From NCBI RefSeq assembly GCF_900148505.1, contig NZ_FRXO01000001.1, positions 620,001-684,000 on the forward strand: a DNA stretch of 64,000 nt, given 5' to 3'. Shown in pieces: positions 1-8,151 of this stretch. Position 1 is the first letter of the stretch, and each line of letters begins with the position of its first letter. The position numbers and the translations under genes are program-made. Source of the stretch: Pseudoxanthobacter soli DSM 19599. GTDB taxonomy: Bacteria > Pseudomonadota > Alphaproteobacteria > Rhizobiales > Segnochrobactraceae. Under the pieces are notes generated by a model, which was not told the DNA's origin, did not search any database, and worked only from the letters and a program-made list of their open reading frames with translations.

Positions 1-962
1 ACGAGAAGCGCTCGGTGCTGCGCCACCTCATCCGCAACGCGGAAAACCTGAAGAACGCCATCATCTTCTGCAACCGCAAGCGCGACGTGCAGACGGTGTT
101 CCATTCGCTGCAGCGCCACGGCTTCTCCGTCGGCGCGCTGCACGGCGACATGGACCAGCACGCCCGCATGGCGATGCTCGACGGCTTCCGCAAGGGCAAC
201 ATCACGCTCCTGGTCGCCAGTGACGTCGCCGCCCGCGGCCTCGACATTCCGGATGTCAGCCACGTCTTCAATTTCGACGTGCCGCATCACTCCGAAGACT
301 ATGTGCACCGCATCGGCCGAACCGGCCGCGCCGGACGCAGCGGCGTCGCGGTCACCATCGTGACGCCGGCCGACAGCAAGCTGCTCACCGCCATCGAGAA
401 GCTGATCGCCCGCGAAATCCCCTGGATCGAGTCTCCGGCGCCGCCGGCGGACGACGGCGAGGAGCCGCGCGCCGAGCGTCGCGGCCGCAGCCGCCGCGGT
501 GCGAAAACGGCCAAGACCGCGGCCCCCGCGCCCGAGGCCGACGCCGAGGCGATTGACGCACCGGCGAAGCCGGCACGGGCGCCGCGGCCGAAGCGCGGCG
601 AGAAGCGCGCTGCGAAGACCGCCGACGAGACTGCCGCCCCGCAGGCCCTGGCCCCGGCTCCGCGTGAGCAGGCTCCCCGCGAGCAGGCCGCACGGGACCA
701 GGCGCCGCGTGAGCGTGCGCCCCGCGATCAGGCCCCTCGCGAGCAGTCCTCGCGCGAGCCGGTCCGTCAGGGTTCGTCGTCCAGCCGCGACCGGCAGCAC
801 AACCGCCGCGACCGTCAGGACCGCGACGATCCGCCGGTGATCGGTCTCGGCGATCACGTTCCCGCCTTCCTCCTGCGCCCCGTGCGGCTGCCGAAGCCGT
901 CGAAGGTGGAGGAAATGGAAGACGAGGAGACCTTCGAAGACGCCGAAATCGGCGGGAACTGA
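1..962 (+). CDS. DEAD-box ATP-dependent RNA helicase, 3' part (RhlE-like)
   Basis: Partial gene cut by the window edge; the reading frame is open from base 3. It encodes the second RecA-like domain of a DEAD-box RNA helicase: motif IV region (AIIFCNRK), motif V (LVASDVAARGLDIPDV) and motif VI (HRIGRTGRAGR). These motifs bind ATP and RNA and drive unwinding. After the helicase core comes a basic, low-complexity tail rich in Ala, Arg, Lys and Pro, with tandem PRE-Q-A/PRD-Q-A repeats. The protein ends with a short conserved-looking segment (DDPPVIGLGDHVPAFLLRPV) and an acidic end. Such tails usually add non-specific RNA binding. RhlE-like proteins act in ribosome assembly and RNA decay. The DEAD motif itself lies upstream of the window, so the subfamily call is inference. 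Confidence 0.93.
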   Translation, partial: EKRSVLRHLIRNAENLKNAIIFCNRKRDVQTVFHSLQRHGFSVGALHGDMDQHARMAMLDGFRKGNITLLVASDVAARGLDIPDVSHVFNFDVPHHSEDYVHRIGRTGRAGRSGVAVTIVTPADSKLLTAIEKLIAREIPWIESPAPPADDGEEPRAERRGRSRRGAKTAKTAAPAPEADAEAIDAPAKPARAPRPKRGEKRAAKTADETAAPQALAPAPREQAPREQAARDQAPRERAPRDQAPREQSSREPVRQGSSSSRDRQHNRRDRQDRDDPPVIGLGDHVPAFLLRPVRLPKPSKVEEMEDEETFEDAEIGGN

Positions 963-1054
963 GCGTTCCGCGGCAGGATCCCGCGACAGGATCCCCGGCC
1001 GAAAAGGCGGAACCGACGGGAAGGCCCCTCGCCTTTCCGCCGGTTGGGACAGCG

Positions 1055-1255
1055 TCAAGACGTGCGCTTCTTCGGACGTCCGCGTCTTCTTGAGCTGCCG
1101 ACCTCTCCTTCAAAGTGACCGTGCGTGTCCTTGACGAGCCCGGTGCCGATGACGCGCATCACCGGCGTGGCGTCGTCCATCAGGATTCCGAGCTGGCGCC
1201 ACGCGGCCCGCAGCTCCGCATCATCGATCCGATATTCCAGGCTCACGCCCGCCAT
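1055..1255 (-). pseudogene. Mu-like phage virion morphogenesis protein (gpG-like), N-terminal fragment
   Basis: A 66-codon frame starting MAGVSLEYRIDDAELRAAW and continuing with a TPVMRVIGTGLV segment resembles the first third of the phage virion morphogenesis family (Mu gpG, Phage_tail_S), whose members have a short beta strand with DD, a helix, then TPxMxxIGxxLV and a basic/aromatic segment. Family members are normally about 150-180 residues; this one ends after a basic tail (SSRRRGRPKKRTS), so it looks truncated. No other phage gene is next to it. The Met at 1255 is chosen over an upstream in-frame start at 1306 because family similarity begins there. It is most likely a decaying prophage remnant, or a domesticated short protein. 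Confidence 0.5.
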
Positions 1256-1431
1256 GGATTTTATCCTCCGATCCGGCCTATCTTCAGTGGGCAGCGCCTG
1301 AGCCAAAGCGATCTTTGATCGCGTGTATCTCCGGGGTATCCCGCGAAGGGTTTACAACCTTCCAGGCGCTGCATTCCCACCGCACAAAAGTTGAGCATCT
1401 TTCAGCAGCCGCCTTGCGCGCCGCCGATTGA

Positions 1432-1459
1432 AACGCCTCCGCTTCGCGGGGGCGTTTTT
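1432..1459 (+). terminator. Rho-independent terminator
   Basis: An 11-bp stem (AACGCCTCCGC with GCGGGGGCGTT, one G-U pair) and a 3-nt TTC loop are followed directly by five T residues. This is a textbook intrinsic terminator for plus-strand transcription. The nearest plus-strand gene, the helicase, ended 470 bp earlier, so it either ends a long helicase 3' UTR or an unannotated short RNA starting around 1340-1390. The rest of 1256-1671 shows no gene. Confidence 0.75.
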
Positions 1460-1671
1460 CGTTGGCGCAGACGCTGCAAAGGTCGGGTGGCAGGAAAATG
1501 GACGGGGCGCGGGCGATCGCGCACCCTGACGGCGCGCTTGAAGGGGCGCCGTCGGGGGCGCGCGCGAGCCGGCGTCCGACGCGGCGCGATCCGTTACCGC
1601 CGGCGACGCCGCTGCGCCGATCGGGCCGGCGGCCACCGCATCGCGTCCGGGCTCAGCCGCCCGTGGGGGCG

Positions 1672-2970
1672 TCAGCCGATGGCTCGGGCGATCCCGGCTG
1701 CGAGGTCGCCCTCCGTGCCGCAGTCGATGCCGCCGAGGCCGAGCCACGCCGCGAGGGGCACCAGTTCGGCGGCGACGGCGGCGGCGATGGCCGCCGGATC
1801 GTCGCGCTTGCCCGTTCTCGCCTCGCCGTGCGCCGCGATCATCCTCAGCACGCCGGCCGCCCTGTCGGCCTTGAGATCGATTCGGCCGACGAGCCGGTCG
1901 CCGAACAGCACCGGCAGCACATAGTAGCCGTGGGTGCGCTTTTCCGCCGGCGTGTAGAACGCGAGCCGGTAATGGAAATCGAACAGCCGAAGCGTGCGGG
2001 CGCGCTCCCAGATCAGGGAATCGAACGGCGACAGCAGCGCGGTCGCCTCGATCCGGCGCGGCCGGCGCGCGGCGGGATCGAGGAAGGCCTGGTGCTTCCA
2101 GCCGTCGACGGTGACGGGCTGCAGCGAACCGTCCTCGACGAGTTCGGCAATTCGCGCATGGGCATCGGCGGGGCCGAGGCGGAAATAGTCCCTGAGATCG
2201 CGGGCGGTGGCGACGCCGAGGGCGCGGGCGGCGATGAGCAGCAGCGCACGCTGGGCCTCCGCCTCCGGCGGGGTCGGCTGCGACAGCACAGCCGCGGGCA
2301 GCACGCGCTCGGGCAGGTCGTAGATGCGTTCGAAGCCGCGCCGGGTGGCCGTGGTGAGGCGGCCGGCCCAGAACAGATATTCGACCGCCGTTTTGCCCTC
2401 GCTCCAGCCCCACCAGCCGCCCGCGCCCTTGCCGCCTTCGGAGAGTTCGCCGGCCGAAAGCGGGCCGCGCGATGCGATCTCCGCCTCCACGGCATTGATG
2501 AAATCGCGCCGCTCGACACCGAACTTGGCAAGGCCGGAATAAATGCCCACCCCCCGGCTGGCCCGCGCCATGCGCCAGCGGAACAGCGGCTGCATCTCCA
2601 CCGGCAGCAGCGAGGCCTCGTGGCCCCAATATTCGAACAGGGTCTTCTTGCGCGCCCAAGCCGCGCGGTCGAGCACGGCGGTGTCGTAGCTGCCAAGCCG
2701 CGAGAACAGCGGCAGGTAGTGCGAGCGCACGAGCACGTTGACGGAATCGATCTGGAGCACGCCGAGCCGGCGGACCGCGCGGTGGAGCACGGCCGCGGAG
2801 GGGCCGGCCGCGCTGCCGTCCGCCCGGCGCGTGCGTCCGCCGAAGCCCTGGGCGGCAAGCGCGATCCGGCGGGCCTGCGCCGGAGTCAGGCGCTCCAGCG
2901 CGGCGGCACCCGGTCCGGGAAGGGAAATCGCGTCGGCCTCGTTGTCGCCGCCATCCGGATCCTGCTGCAT
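1672..2970 (-). CDS. YcaQ/AlkX-type winged-helix DNA glycosylase
   Basis: 432-residue protein of the YcaQ/AlkZ-like (HTH_42) family. These are monofunctional DNA glycosylases that remove bulky alkylated bases and unhook interstrand crosslinks. The family signature is a Gln-hydrophobic-Gln/Asp motif; here it is Q73-I-D75 in RLGVLQIDSVNVL, the QxD form of the E. coli YcaQ branch. It is followed by the conserved RSHYLPLFSRLG and LFEYWGHEASLLP segments and, near the end, the LxPFDSLIWERxR-like block. The start at 2970 is preferred; an in-frame ATG at 3000 would add ten poorly conserved residues. It stands alone, divergent from the exported protein at 3124. Function is inferred from the family. 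Confidence 0.88.
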   Translation of the reverse strand: MQQDPDGGDNEADAISLPGPGAAALERLTPAQARRIALAAQGFGGRTRRADGSAAGPSAAVLHRAVRRLGVLQIDSVNVLVRSHYLPLFSRLGSYDTAVLDRAAWARKKTLFEYWGHEASLLPVEMQPLFRWRMARASRGVGIYSGLAKFGVERRDFINAVEAEIASRGPLSAGELSEGGKGAGGWWGWSEGKTAVEYLFWAGRLTTATRRGFERIYDLPERVLPAAVLSQPTPPEAEAQRALLLIAARALGVATARDLRDYFRLGPADAHARIAELVEDGSLQPVTVDGWKHQAFLDPAARRPRRIEATALLSPFDSLIWERARTLRLFDFHYRLAFYTPAEKRTHGYYVLPVLFGDRLVGRIDLKADRAAGVLRMIAAHGEARTGKRDDPAAIAAAVAAELVPLAAWLGLGGIDCGTEGDLAAGIARAIG

Positions 2971-3123
2971 CGCTCGGCGCCTCCCGCAGATTTCGGGCAA
3001 CCTCTGTCCACACGGTTAAGCCGCACGGGCGACATCGCGATGTGGCGGGTTGCCTTTGCCGGTCCTATGCTGGCGAGACCGGCGCTTTGGGAACGCCGGA
3101 CAACCATCGACCCGGGGGGACGG

Positions 3124-3717
3124 ATGATGCCCGTTGTTCGACCGATTCGCCTATGCCTTGCCGCCCTCCTCGCCGCCGGCATCGCCATCGCGCCGGTCCG
3201 CGCGGCCAATGTCGAGACCATCAACGTGCCCGGGCTCGGGGTGCTGGAGGTCGACAGTTATGACGCAAAGGTGGTCAAGGTCGACCGCGAGAAGCGCAAG
3301 GTCTGGCTGAAGGGCCTGAAGGGCAACCAGTACGCCATTCCGGTGCCGCCGGTGTTCGGCCCTCTCGACCGCGTCAAGCCCGGCAACAACCTGCGCATCC
3401 GCTTCATCGAGGGCGTGCTGACCGACGTTTCGAAGCCGAAGACGGGCACGCCCGGTCTCGCCATCGACGACACCGTGGTGCAGGGCGAGCTCGACGGCTA
3501 CCCGGCCGACTTCTTCGCCCGCCGCCTGGTGGCGGTGACGAAGCTGGTGTCGGTCGACGCGGCGAAGGGCACCGCGAGCTTCGAAGGGTTCGACCACGTC
3601 ATCCATGAGGTCAAGGCGCAGGCGCCTGCGGTGAAGGCCGCGCTGAAAACCATGAGCGTCGGCGATCTCGTGCAGGTGACCTATATCGAGGCGACCTCGA
3701 TCCGCATCCTGAGCTGA
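3124..3717 (+). CDS. Exported protein of unknown function
   Basis: 197-residue protein with a clear Sec signal peptide: Arg near the start, hydrophobic LCLAALLAAGIAIAP, and an Ala-rich cleavage site at about residue 27. The mature part is mostly beta-type sequence with repeated Val/Asp/Lys patterns and no catalytic motif I recognise. Segments such as VVKVDREKRKVWLKG and DLVQVTYIEATSIRI look like the small beta-barrel proteins found in exported alphaproteobacterial hypotheticals. It is probably periplasmic. Two ATGs are adjacent (3124, 3127). A strong terminator hairpin follows 42 bp after the stop, so it is probably a single-gene transcription unit. Confidence 0.8.
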   Translation: MMPVVRPIRLCLAALLAAGIAIAPVRAANVETINVPGLGVLEVDSYDAKVVKVDREKRKVWLKGLKGNQYAIPVPPVFGPLDRVKPGNNLRIRFIEGVLTDVSKPKTGTPGLAIDDTVVQGELDGYPADFFARRLVAVTKLVSVDAAKGTASFEGFDHVIHEVKAQAPAVKAALKTMSVGDLVQVTYIEATSIRILS

Positions 3718-3759
3718 GGCGAAAACGGGCGGCGGCGGACACGGCCGCGGACGTTGTGC

Positions 3760-3794
3760 GGGCCGCTGGCGCAGATCGCGCGGGCGGCCCTTTT
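3760..3794 (+). terminator. Rho-independent terminator of the exported-protein gene
   Basis: GGGCCGC (3760-3766) pairs with GCGGCCC (3784-3790). An inner GCGC/GCGC pairing forms inside the loop, and TTTT follows. It lies 42 bp after the stop codon at 3717. Confidence 0.65.
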
Positions 3795-3885
3795 GCGTGC
3801 GCGAAGGCTTCGATGAGGTCGGTATCGATGGGCCGGGTCGGAGCGTTCCGTTGCCGTTCCCGCGACCTGCGCCCGCCGGAGACCA

Positions 3886-4791
3886 TCACGGAGCGGGCGG
3901 CCGGCAGAGGGACATGACCGTGCGGCGCAGCCACCGATGCGCCGGATCGGCCTCCATGCGCGGATGCCACATCATCGAGACGGCGATTTCCGGCGTCGCG
4001 ACCGGAAGCGCGAAGCTGGCGAAACCCTGAGAAAGCGCCTCGTCGGCGAGGCAGGACTGCGGAACGAGCGCGACCAGATCGGACTGACGGGCGATCCGCA
4101 GCGCGTCCGCAAAGCCCGGCACCACGGCGACGATCTCGCGACGAAGCGAGAGGGCCTCCAGCGCGACATCAACCGGGCCGGTGAAACTGCCCCTGCGCGA
4201 GGCCACAACGTGGCGAGCGGCAGCGTAAAGCGCCGGCGACATCGGCGCCGACAGCATGGGATGGCCGCTCCGCACGGCGGCGACGAACCGGTCGCGGAAC
4301 AGGAGGTGGGTGCGCACCTCCGGAGCGAAGGCGCCGAGCACCCCGATTTCGAGATCGATCTCGCCATCCCGCAGCGGCCCGGCCTCCTTGGCCGGTTTCG
4401 GCGCGAACCGCAGCCGCGCGCGCGGCGCGGCAGCCGTGACGGCGGCGACCAGCGGAGCGGAGAACAACCCGACGAATCCCTCGTTGGCGCGGATGGTGAA
4501 CGTCCGCTCAAGGGCCTTGAGATCCAGCCGGTCGGGCTGCGGGCTCAGAACGTCGCGCGCCTCGCGGGCGAGCGTGTGAACCCGATCCCTGAGTTCCATG
4601 GCGCGCGGCGTCGGCACCAGGCCCCGGCCTGCCCGCACCAGCAACGGGTCGCCGGTGGCGGCGCGCAGCCGCGCGAGCGTCCGGCTCATGGCCGAAGAAC
4701 TCAGCCCGAGGCGACGCGCGGCGCCCGTCACGCTGGCTTCCGACAAGAGGGCGTCGAGCGCGGGGAGCAGATTGAGATCGATGGGGTCCAT
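3886..4791 (-). CDS. LysR-family transcriptional regulator
   Basis: 301-residue LysR-type regulator. The N-terminal winged helix-turn-helix is typical (LNLLPALDALLSEASVTGAARRLGLSSSAMSRTLARLR). It is followed by the dimerising linker helix and a periplasmic-binding-protein-like effector domain (about residues 90-300). The start MDPIDLNLL at 4791 is the normal family start. It is divergent from the SDR gene at 4921 with 129 bp between the starts, the classic layout in which a LysR protein controls its divergent neighbour. An imperfect inverted repeat in the intergenic region is a candidate operator. The effector is unknown. The short C-terminus, ending soon after MMWHPRMEADPAHRWLR, is typical of the NodD/PnbR-like branch. 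Confidence 0.92.
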   Translation of the reverse strand: MDPIDLNLLPALDALLSEASVTGAARRLGLSSSAMSRTLARLRAATGDPLLVRAGRGLVPTPRAMELRDRVHTLAREARDVLSPQPDRLDLKALERTFTIRANEGFVGLFSAPLVAAVTAAAPRARLRFAPKPAKEAGPLRDGEIDLEIGVLGAFAPEVRTHLLFRDRFVAAVRSGHPMLSAPMSPALYAAARHVVASRRGSFTGPVDVALEALSLRREIVAVVPGFADALRIARQSDLVALVPQSCLADEALSQGFASFALPVATPEIAVSMMWHPRMEADPAHRWLRRTVMSLCRPPAP

Positions 4792-4825
4792 GAGGGCACT
4801 CCGACCGTCATTTGCAGCGGATATG

Positions 4826-4867
4826 GCGCAGGACGCAACAATAGTGTGCATCTCATGCGTCTGGCGC
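4826..4867. promoter_or_regulatory. Candidate LysR operator
   Basis: GCGCAGGACGCA (4826-4837) and TGCGTCTGGCGC (4856-4867) form an inverted repeat matching at 10 of 12 positions, with an 18-bp AT-richer spacer. It lies between the divergent LysR and SDR genes. LysR-type sites are dyads that often contain T-N11-A. Position and symmetry support a regulatory role; binding is inferred. Confidence 0.4.
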
Positions 4868-4920
4868 GGTGTCACGCGGCCCACCATCCTCAATGGCATT
4901 CGAGGATGAAAGGAATGCCC

Positions 4921-5637
4921 ATGACACAGGAACAAGCAGACAAGACCGCCGGAACGATCCTGATCGTCGGCGCATCGCGCGGCCTCGGCCACGCCATGGC
5001 GGCGGAGTTCGTCCGGCGGGGCTGGAGCGTGATCGGGACGGTGCGCGGCGGCGGACGGACGTTGCTGCACGATCTCGCCGACACATATCCCGGCCGCGTC
5101 GAAATCGAGCAGCTCGACATCACCGAGCCACGCGAGATCGCCGGCCTGCGCGAGCGCCTTGCCGGGCGCCGCCTCGACATGCTGTTCGTCAATGCCGGGA
5201 CCGCCAATGCCGATCAGGACGAGACGATCGCCGACGTTTCGACGGAGGCGTTCGTGCGGGTGATGGTGACCAACGCGCTCGGCCCCATGAGGACGATCGA
5301 GGGCCTGCAGGGGCTGGTGACGCCCGCCGGCACCATCGGCGTGATGTCCTCCGGCCAGGGCAGCATCGCCAACAACCTCAAGGGCGGCCACGAGGTCTAT
5401 CGCGGGTCCAAGGCGGCACTGAACCAGTATATGCGCAGCTATGCCGCGCGCCATGCGGGCGAGCCCCGCGCGCTGGTTCTCGTCGCCCCCGGCTGGATCA
5501 GGACCGACCTCGGAGGCCCGGACGCGCCGTTCGGCCTGGACGAGACCGTGCCGCAGATCGTGACCATGCTGCTGGCGCAAGAAGGACAGCCGGGCCTTCG
5601 ATATCTGGACCGCGAGGGGCGCACGGTTCCGTGGTGA
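4921..5637 (+). CDS. SDR-family NAD(P)-dependent oxidoreductase
   Basis: 238-residue short-chain dehydrogenase/reductase with a Rossmann fold. The cofactor loop is VGASRGLGHAMA (G-x3-G-x-G) near residue 16. Asp/Arg-rich positions follow strand 2, the structural FVNAG motif is present, and the catalytic set is Ser in VMSSGQ and Y-x3-K in VYRGSK. The start at 4921 is chosen because an AAAGGA-like ribosome site sits 6-7 nt upstream; in-frame ATGs at 4906 and 4915 are alternatives. It is divergent from, and probably controlled by, the LysR regulator. The substrate cannot be told from sequence. Confidence 0.92.
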   Translation: MTQEQADKTAGTILIVGASRGLGHAMAAEFVRRGWSVIGTVRGGGRTLLHDLADTYPGRVEIEQLDITEPREIAGLRERLAGRRLDMLFVNAGTANADQDETIADVSTEAFVRVMVTNALGPMRTIEGLQGLVTPAGTIGVMSSGQGSIANNLKGGHEVYRGSKAALNQYMRSYAARHAGEPRALVLVAPGWIRTDLGGPDAPFGLDETVPQIVTMLLAQEGQPGLRYLDREGRTVPW

Positions 5638-5671
5638 GGGCGCGAGCGGCCGGTGGCAGCTGCGGTGTTTT

Positions 5672-5709
5672 ATCCGGGTATAATTGACGGAGATATTTCA
5701 TCCGGGTAT
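5672..5709 (+). repeat. Paired ATCCGGGTAT direct repeats, candidate operator/promoter
   Basis: The 10-mer ATCCGGGTAT occurs at 5672-5681 and again at 5700-5709, spaced 28 bp start to start, in an otherwise AT-richer patch (TATAATTGAC between them). It lies 35-70 bp upstream of the hydrolase start at 5745. The pairing near the promoter region suggests a regulator binding two sites on nearly the same helix face. This is inference from position. Confidence 0.4.
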
Positions 5710-5744
5710 TAACGGCCAATGTGTTTCAAGCAGTGGGCGCGGCG

Positions 5745-6647
5745 ATGATCCTGACGACGGCAGACGGCATCCGGCTCGGCTGGGACGGGTTCGGCGATGC
5801 CAAGGGGGAGCCCGTGCTGCTGATCGCGGGGCTGGGGACGCAGAGGATCCGGTGGACGCGGTCCTTCTGCGCGGCGCTCGTCGCGGGCGGCTGCCGCGTC
5901 ATCCGCTTCGACAACCGGGACAGCGGCGGCTCCACTCATTTCAGCGCGTCGGCGCCGCCGGATTTCGGTGCGCTCGCCGCCGCGCTCATGGCCGGGCGCC
6001 GGCCCGATGTGCCCTACACGCTCGATGACATGGCGGCCGATGCAATCGGGCTTCTCGATGCGCTCGGCATCCCGCGGGCGCACGTCGTCGGCCGCTCGAT
6101 GGGGGGCATGATCGCGCAGGTCATGGCAAGCGAGCATGGCGACCGGGTGATGTCGCTGACCTCGATCATGTCGGGCACGGGCAATCCGGCGCTGCCGCAG
6201 GCGGCCCCGGACGTGATGGCGATGATGATGCGCCCGGCGCCCGATCCGGCATCCGATCCGGAGGGTTTTCTGGCAGTGCGCCTCGCGTTCGCGCGCCGGA
6301 TCGCCGGGACGGGATATGCCTTCGATGAGGATGCCCAGCGCGCACTGCTGCTCGAAGAGGCGGCGCGCGGCCACGATCCGGCCGGAACGGCGCGCCAGAT
6401 CGCGGCCATGGCGGTGGCGGGAGACCGGCGCGGGCGGCTCGCGACCATCGCGGTGCCGGCGCTCGTCATCCACGGCACCGACGACCCGTTGATCCCGCCC
6501 GCCTGCGGCCTCGACACCGCGCACGCCATCCCGAACGCGCGCTATCTGCCGATCGAAGGGATGGGGCACGACCTGCCGGCGGAGATCGAAGGGAGGATCG
6601 CCGACGCGATCCTCACCGTCGTGAAGGCGGGCACGCGGCGGCGGTGA
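5745..6647 (+). CDS. Alpha/beta hydrolase
   Basis: 300-residue alpha/beta-hydrolase fold protein. The nucleophile elbow is G-R-S118-M-G-G, the acid is in HGTDDPLIPP, and the histidine is in IEGMGHDLP, so the Ser-Asp-His triad is complete. The oxyanion region (LIAGLGTQR) and strand FDNRDSGGST are typical of the esterase / 3-oxoadipate enol-lactonase-like branch. The start ATG at 5745 (MILTTADGIRLG) is preferred to the GTG at 5721 because family similarity begins at once. No signal peptide, so cytoplasmic. The substrate is unknown. Paired direct repeats upstream suggest regulated expression. Confidence 0.88.
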   Translation: MILTTADGIRLGWDGFGDAKGEPVLLIAGLGTQRIRWTRSFCAALVAGGCRVIRFDNRDSGGSTHFSASAPPDFGALAAALMAGRRPDVPYTLDDMAADAIGLLDALGIPRAHVVGRSMGGMIAQVMASEHGDRVMSLTSIMSGTGNPALPQAAPDVMAMMMRPAPDPASDPEGFLAVRLAFARRIAGTGYAFDEDAQRALLLEEAARGHDPAGTARQIAAMAVAGDRRGRLATIAVPALVIHGTDDPLIPPACGLDTAHAIPNARYLPIEGMGHDLPAEIEGRIADAILTVVKAGTRRR

Positions 6648-6693
6648 TCCATGACGTCGCCGGCGGACGGCCGGCGGGCGCCGATTCCGAACG

Positions 6694-7800
6694 CTATTTG
6701 CGCCAGGTCAGCGCGGCGGAGGCGGCGTAGTTGAACACGGCGCTGATGATCGCCCCGGCGAGGCCGGCGAACCAGAGGCCGGTGTCCATCTGGAACAGCC
6801 AGCTTGCGACGCCGACATTCGCGAGCGTGCCGAGCGAGCAGACCAGATAGAAGCTGGCGAGGCCGACGAGGAAGCTCACGCCCCGGAGGCGGCGGTCGCG
6901 ATAGGTGAGCTGGTTGTTGAGCACGAAGTTCCACGTCATCGCCGCGAAGGTGGCGATGAGCTGCGCCCACGAGAACTCGAGCTTCAGGAGGTTGAAGACG
7001 AGCGTGAGCACCGCGAGGTTGACGACGACGCCGGAGGCACCGACGCCGAGATACATCAGGAAGCGTGTGGGAAGCACGCCGCCGGTGATCTTGGAGAACA
7101 GCAGGCCGAGATATTCGGCGGTGACGAGGCTGTCGAGCTTCGATTCCCCGGCGAGACGCTCGCGGAAGGTGAACGGAATCTCCGCGGTCTTCAACTTGGA
7201 GCGCGACGAGGCGACGATATCAAGCAGGATCTTGAAGCCCTGACGGGAAAGATCGTCCGCCGTCTCCTCCACCTTCTCGCGGCGGATCATGAAGAAGCCG
7301 CTCATCGGATCCGACAATTCGATCCTGAGGAACTTGCGCGCGAGTGTGGTCGCAAGCGTGCTGCCCCACTGGCGGACGGACGACAGCCCGCCGGTCGACG
7401 ATCCGCCGTCGACATAACGGCTGCCGACAACGAGGTCGGCGCCGTCCTGGATGGCCTTGTACATCGCCGGCAGGATGGATTCGTCGTGCTGGAGGTCGGC
7501 GTCCATCACCGCGACGGTGGGCGCGGAACTCGACAGGATGCCCTCGATGCAGGCGCCGGCAAGGCCGCGGCGGCCGACGCGGCGGATGCAGCGCACCCGG
7601 CCGTCGCGCGCGGACAGGTCCTTGACCACGCGATAGGTGCCGTCCGGCGAGTTGTCGTCGACGAAGATCACTTCCCAGCGGATGCCGCCGAGTTCGGCGT
7701 CCAGCCGCCGCACGAGCTCGGCCACGTTCGCGCTCTCGTTATAGGTCGGAACGACGATCGACAGGTCGGGAGCGGCGGAAATCTGCGGCGATGCGTTCAT
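6694..7800 (-). CDS. GT2 glycosyltransferase fused to GtrA membrane domain (dolichyl-phosphate mannosyltransferase-like)
   Basis: 368 residues. Residues about 1-235 are a DPM1-like GT2 domain: LSIVVPTYNESANV, EVIFVDDNSPDGT, the metal-binding VMDADLQHD (D-x-D) and the DPMSGFFMIRR loop. Residues about 245-365 are a GtrA domain with four hydrophobic segments (FLMYLGVGASGVVVNL, LIATFAAMTWNFVLNNQLTY, LVGLASFYLVCSLG, AGLAGAIISAVFNYAAS). This architecture transfers a sugar to a polyprenyl phosphate carrier at the inner membrane and is implicated in flipping or presenting it for lipid or polysaccharide decoration. No partner glycosylation genes lie next to it. It is convergent with the hydrolase. The donor sugar is not predictable. 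Confidence 0.92.
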   Translation of the reverse strand: MNASPQISAAPDLSIVVPTYNESANVAELVRRLDAELGGIRWEVIFVDDNSPDGTYRVVKDLSARDGRVRCIRRVGRRGLAGACIEGILSSSAPTVAVMDADLQHDESILPAMYKAIQDGADLVVGSRYVDGGSSTGGLSSVRQWGSTLATTLARKFLRIELSDPMSGFFMIRREKVEETADDLSRQGFKILLDIVASSRSKLKTAEIPFTFRERLAGESKLDSLVTAEYLGLLFSKITGGVLPTRFLMYLGVGASGVVVNLAVLTLVFNLLKLEFSWAQLIATFAAMTWNFVLNNQLTYRDRRLRGVSFLVGLASFYLVCSLGTLANVGVASWLFQMDTGLWFAGLAGAIISAVFNYAASAALTWRK

Positions 7801-8151
7801 GCGGTCCGTGTCGCGAACAATTCGGGCGAGGCTGGTCCCGCGGCCGGGTTGCGAGCGGCCCGGCGGGGAGGAACTCCCGGCGCAGGCGACAGGCGGCGCG
7901 CCGGACCCGTCTCCCGGGCCAATGGCATGGGTGTGCTCTAATGCGCGCGCGGCGAACTGTCCACCGGCAAGGCGCGCACATGTCCGCGCGGCCGCGGTTT
8001 GCGACCGGCAGACGGCGGTCTCCGCGTCTGCGTTCCCCTCTTTCCCCTTTGCCTTGCGATAACTATGATCCGCCGCTCACGCGCGACCTCCGCGCAATCA
8101 GGACCCATCGGGAGCGGCGCAGACGCCGCGGACGGAACGGCACGAAACACG
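7801..8151. other. Intergenic, divergent promoter region of the GT2 gene and ppiD
   Basis: This 351-bp spacer lies between two divergent start codons. It is GC-rich at both ends, with a slightly AT-richer patch near 8040-8075. I see no convincing gene, repeat or hairpin. It should carry the promoters of both genes. Confidence 0.5.

Noticed and set aside
1391-1460. Amino-acid leader peptide before the terminator at 1432
   Set aside because: The frame has no run of one amino-acid's codons and no biosynthetic gene follows on the plus strand.
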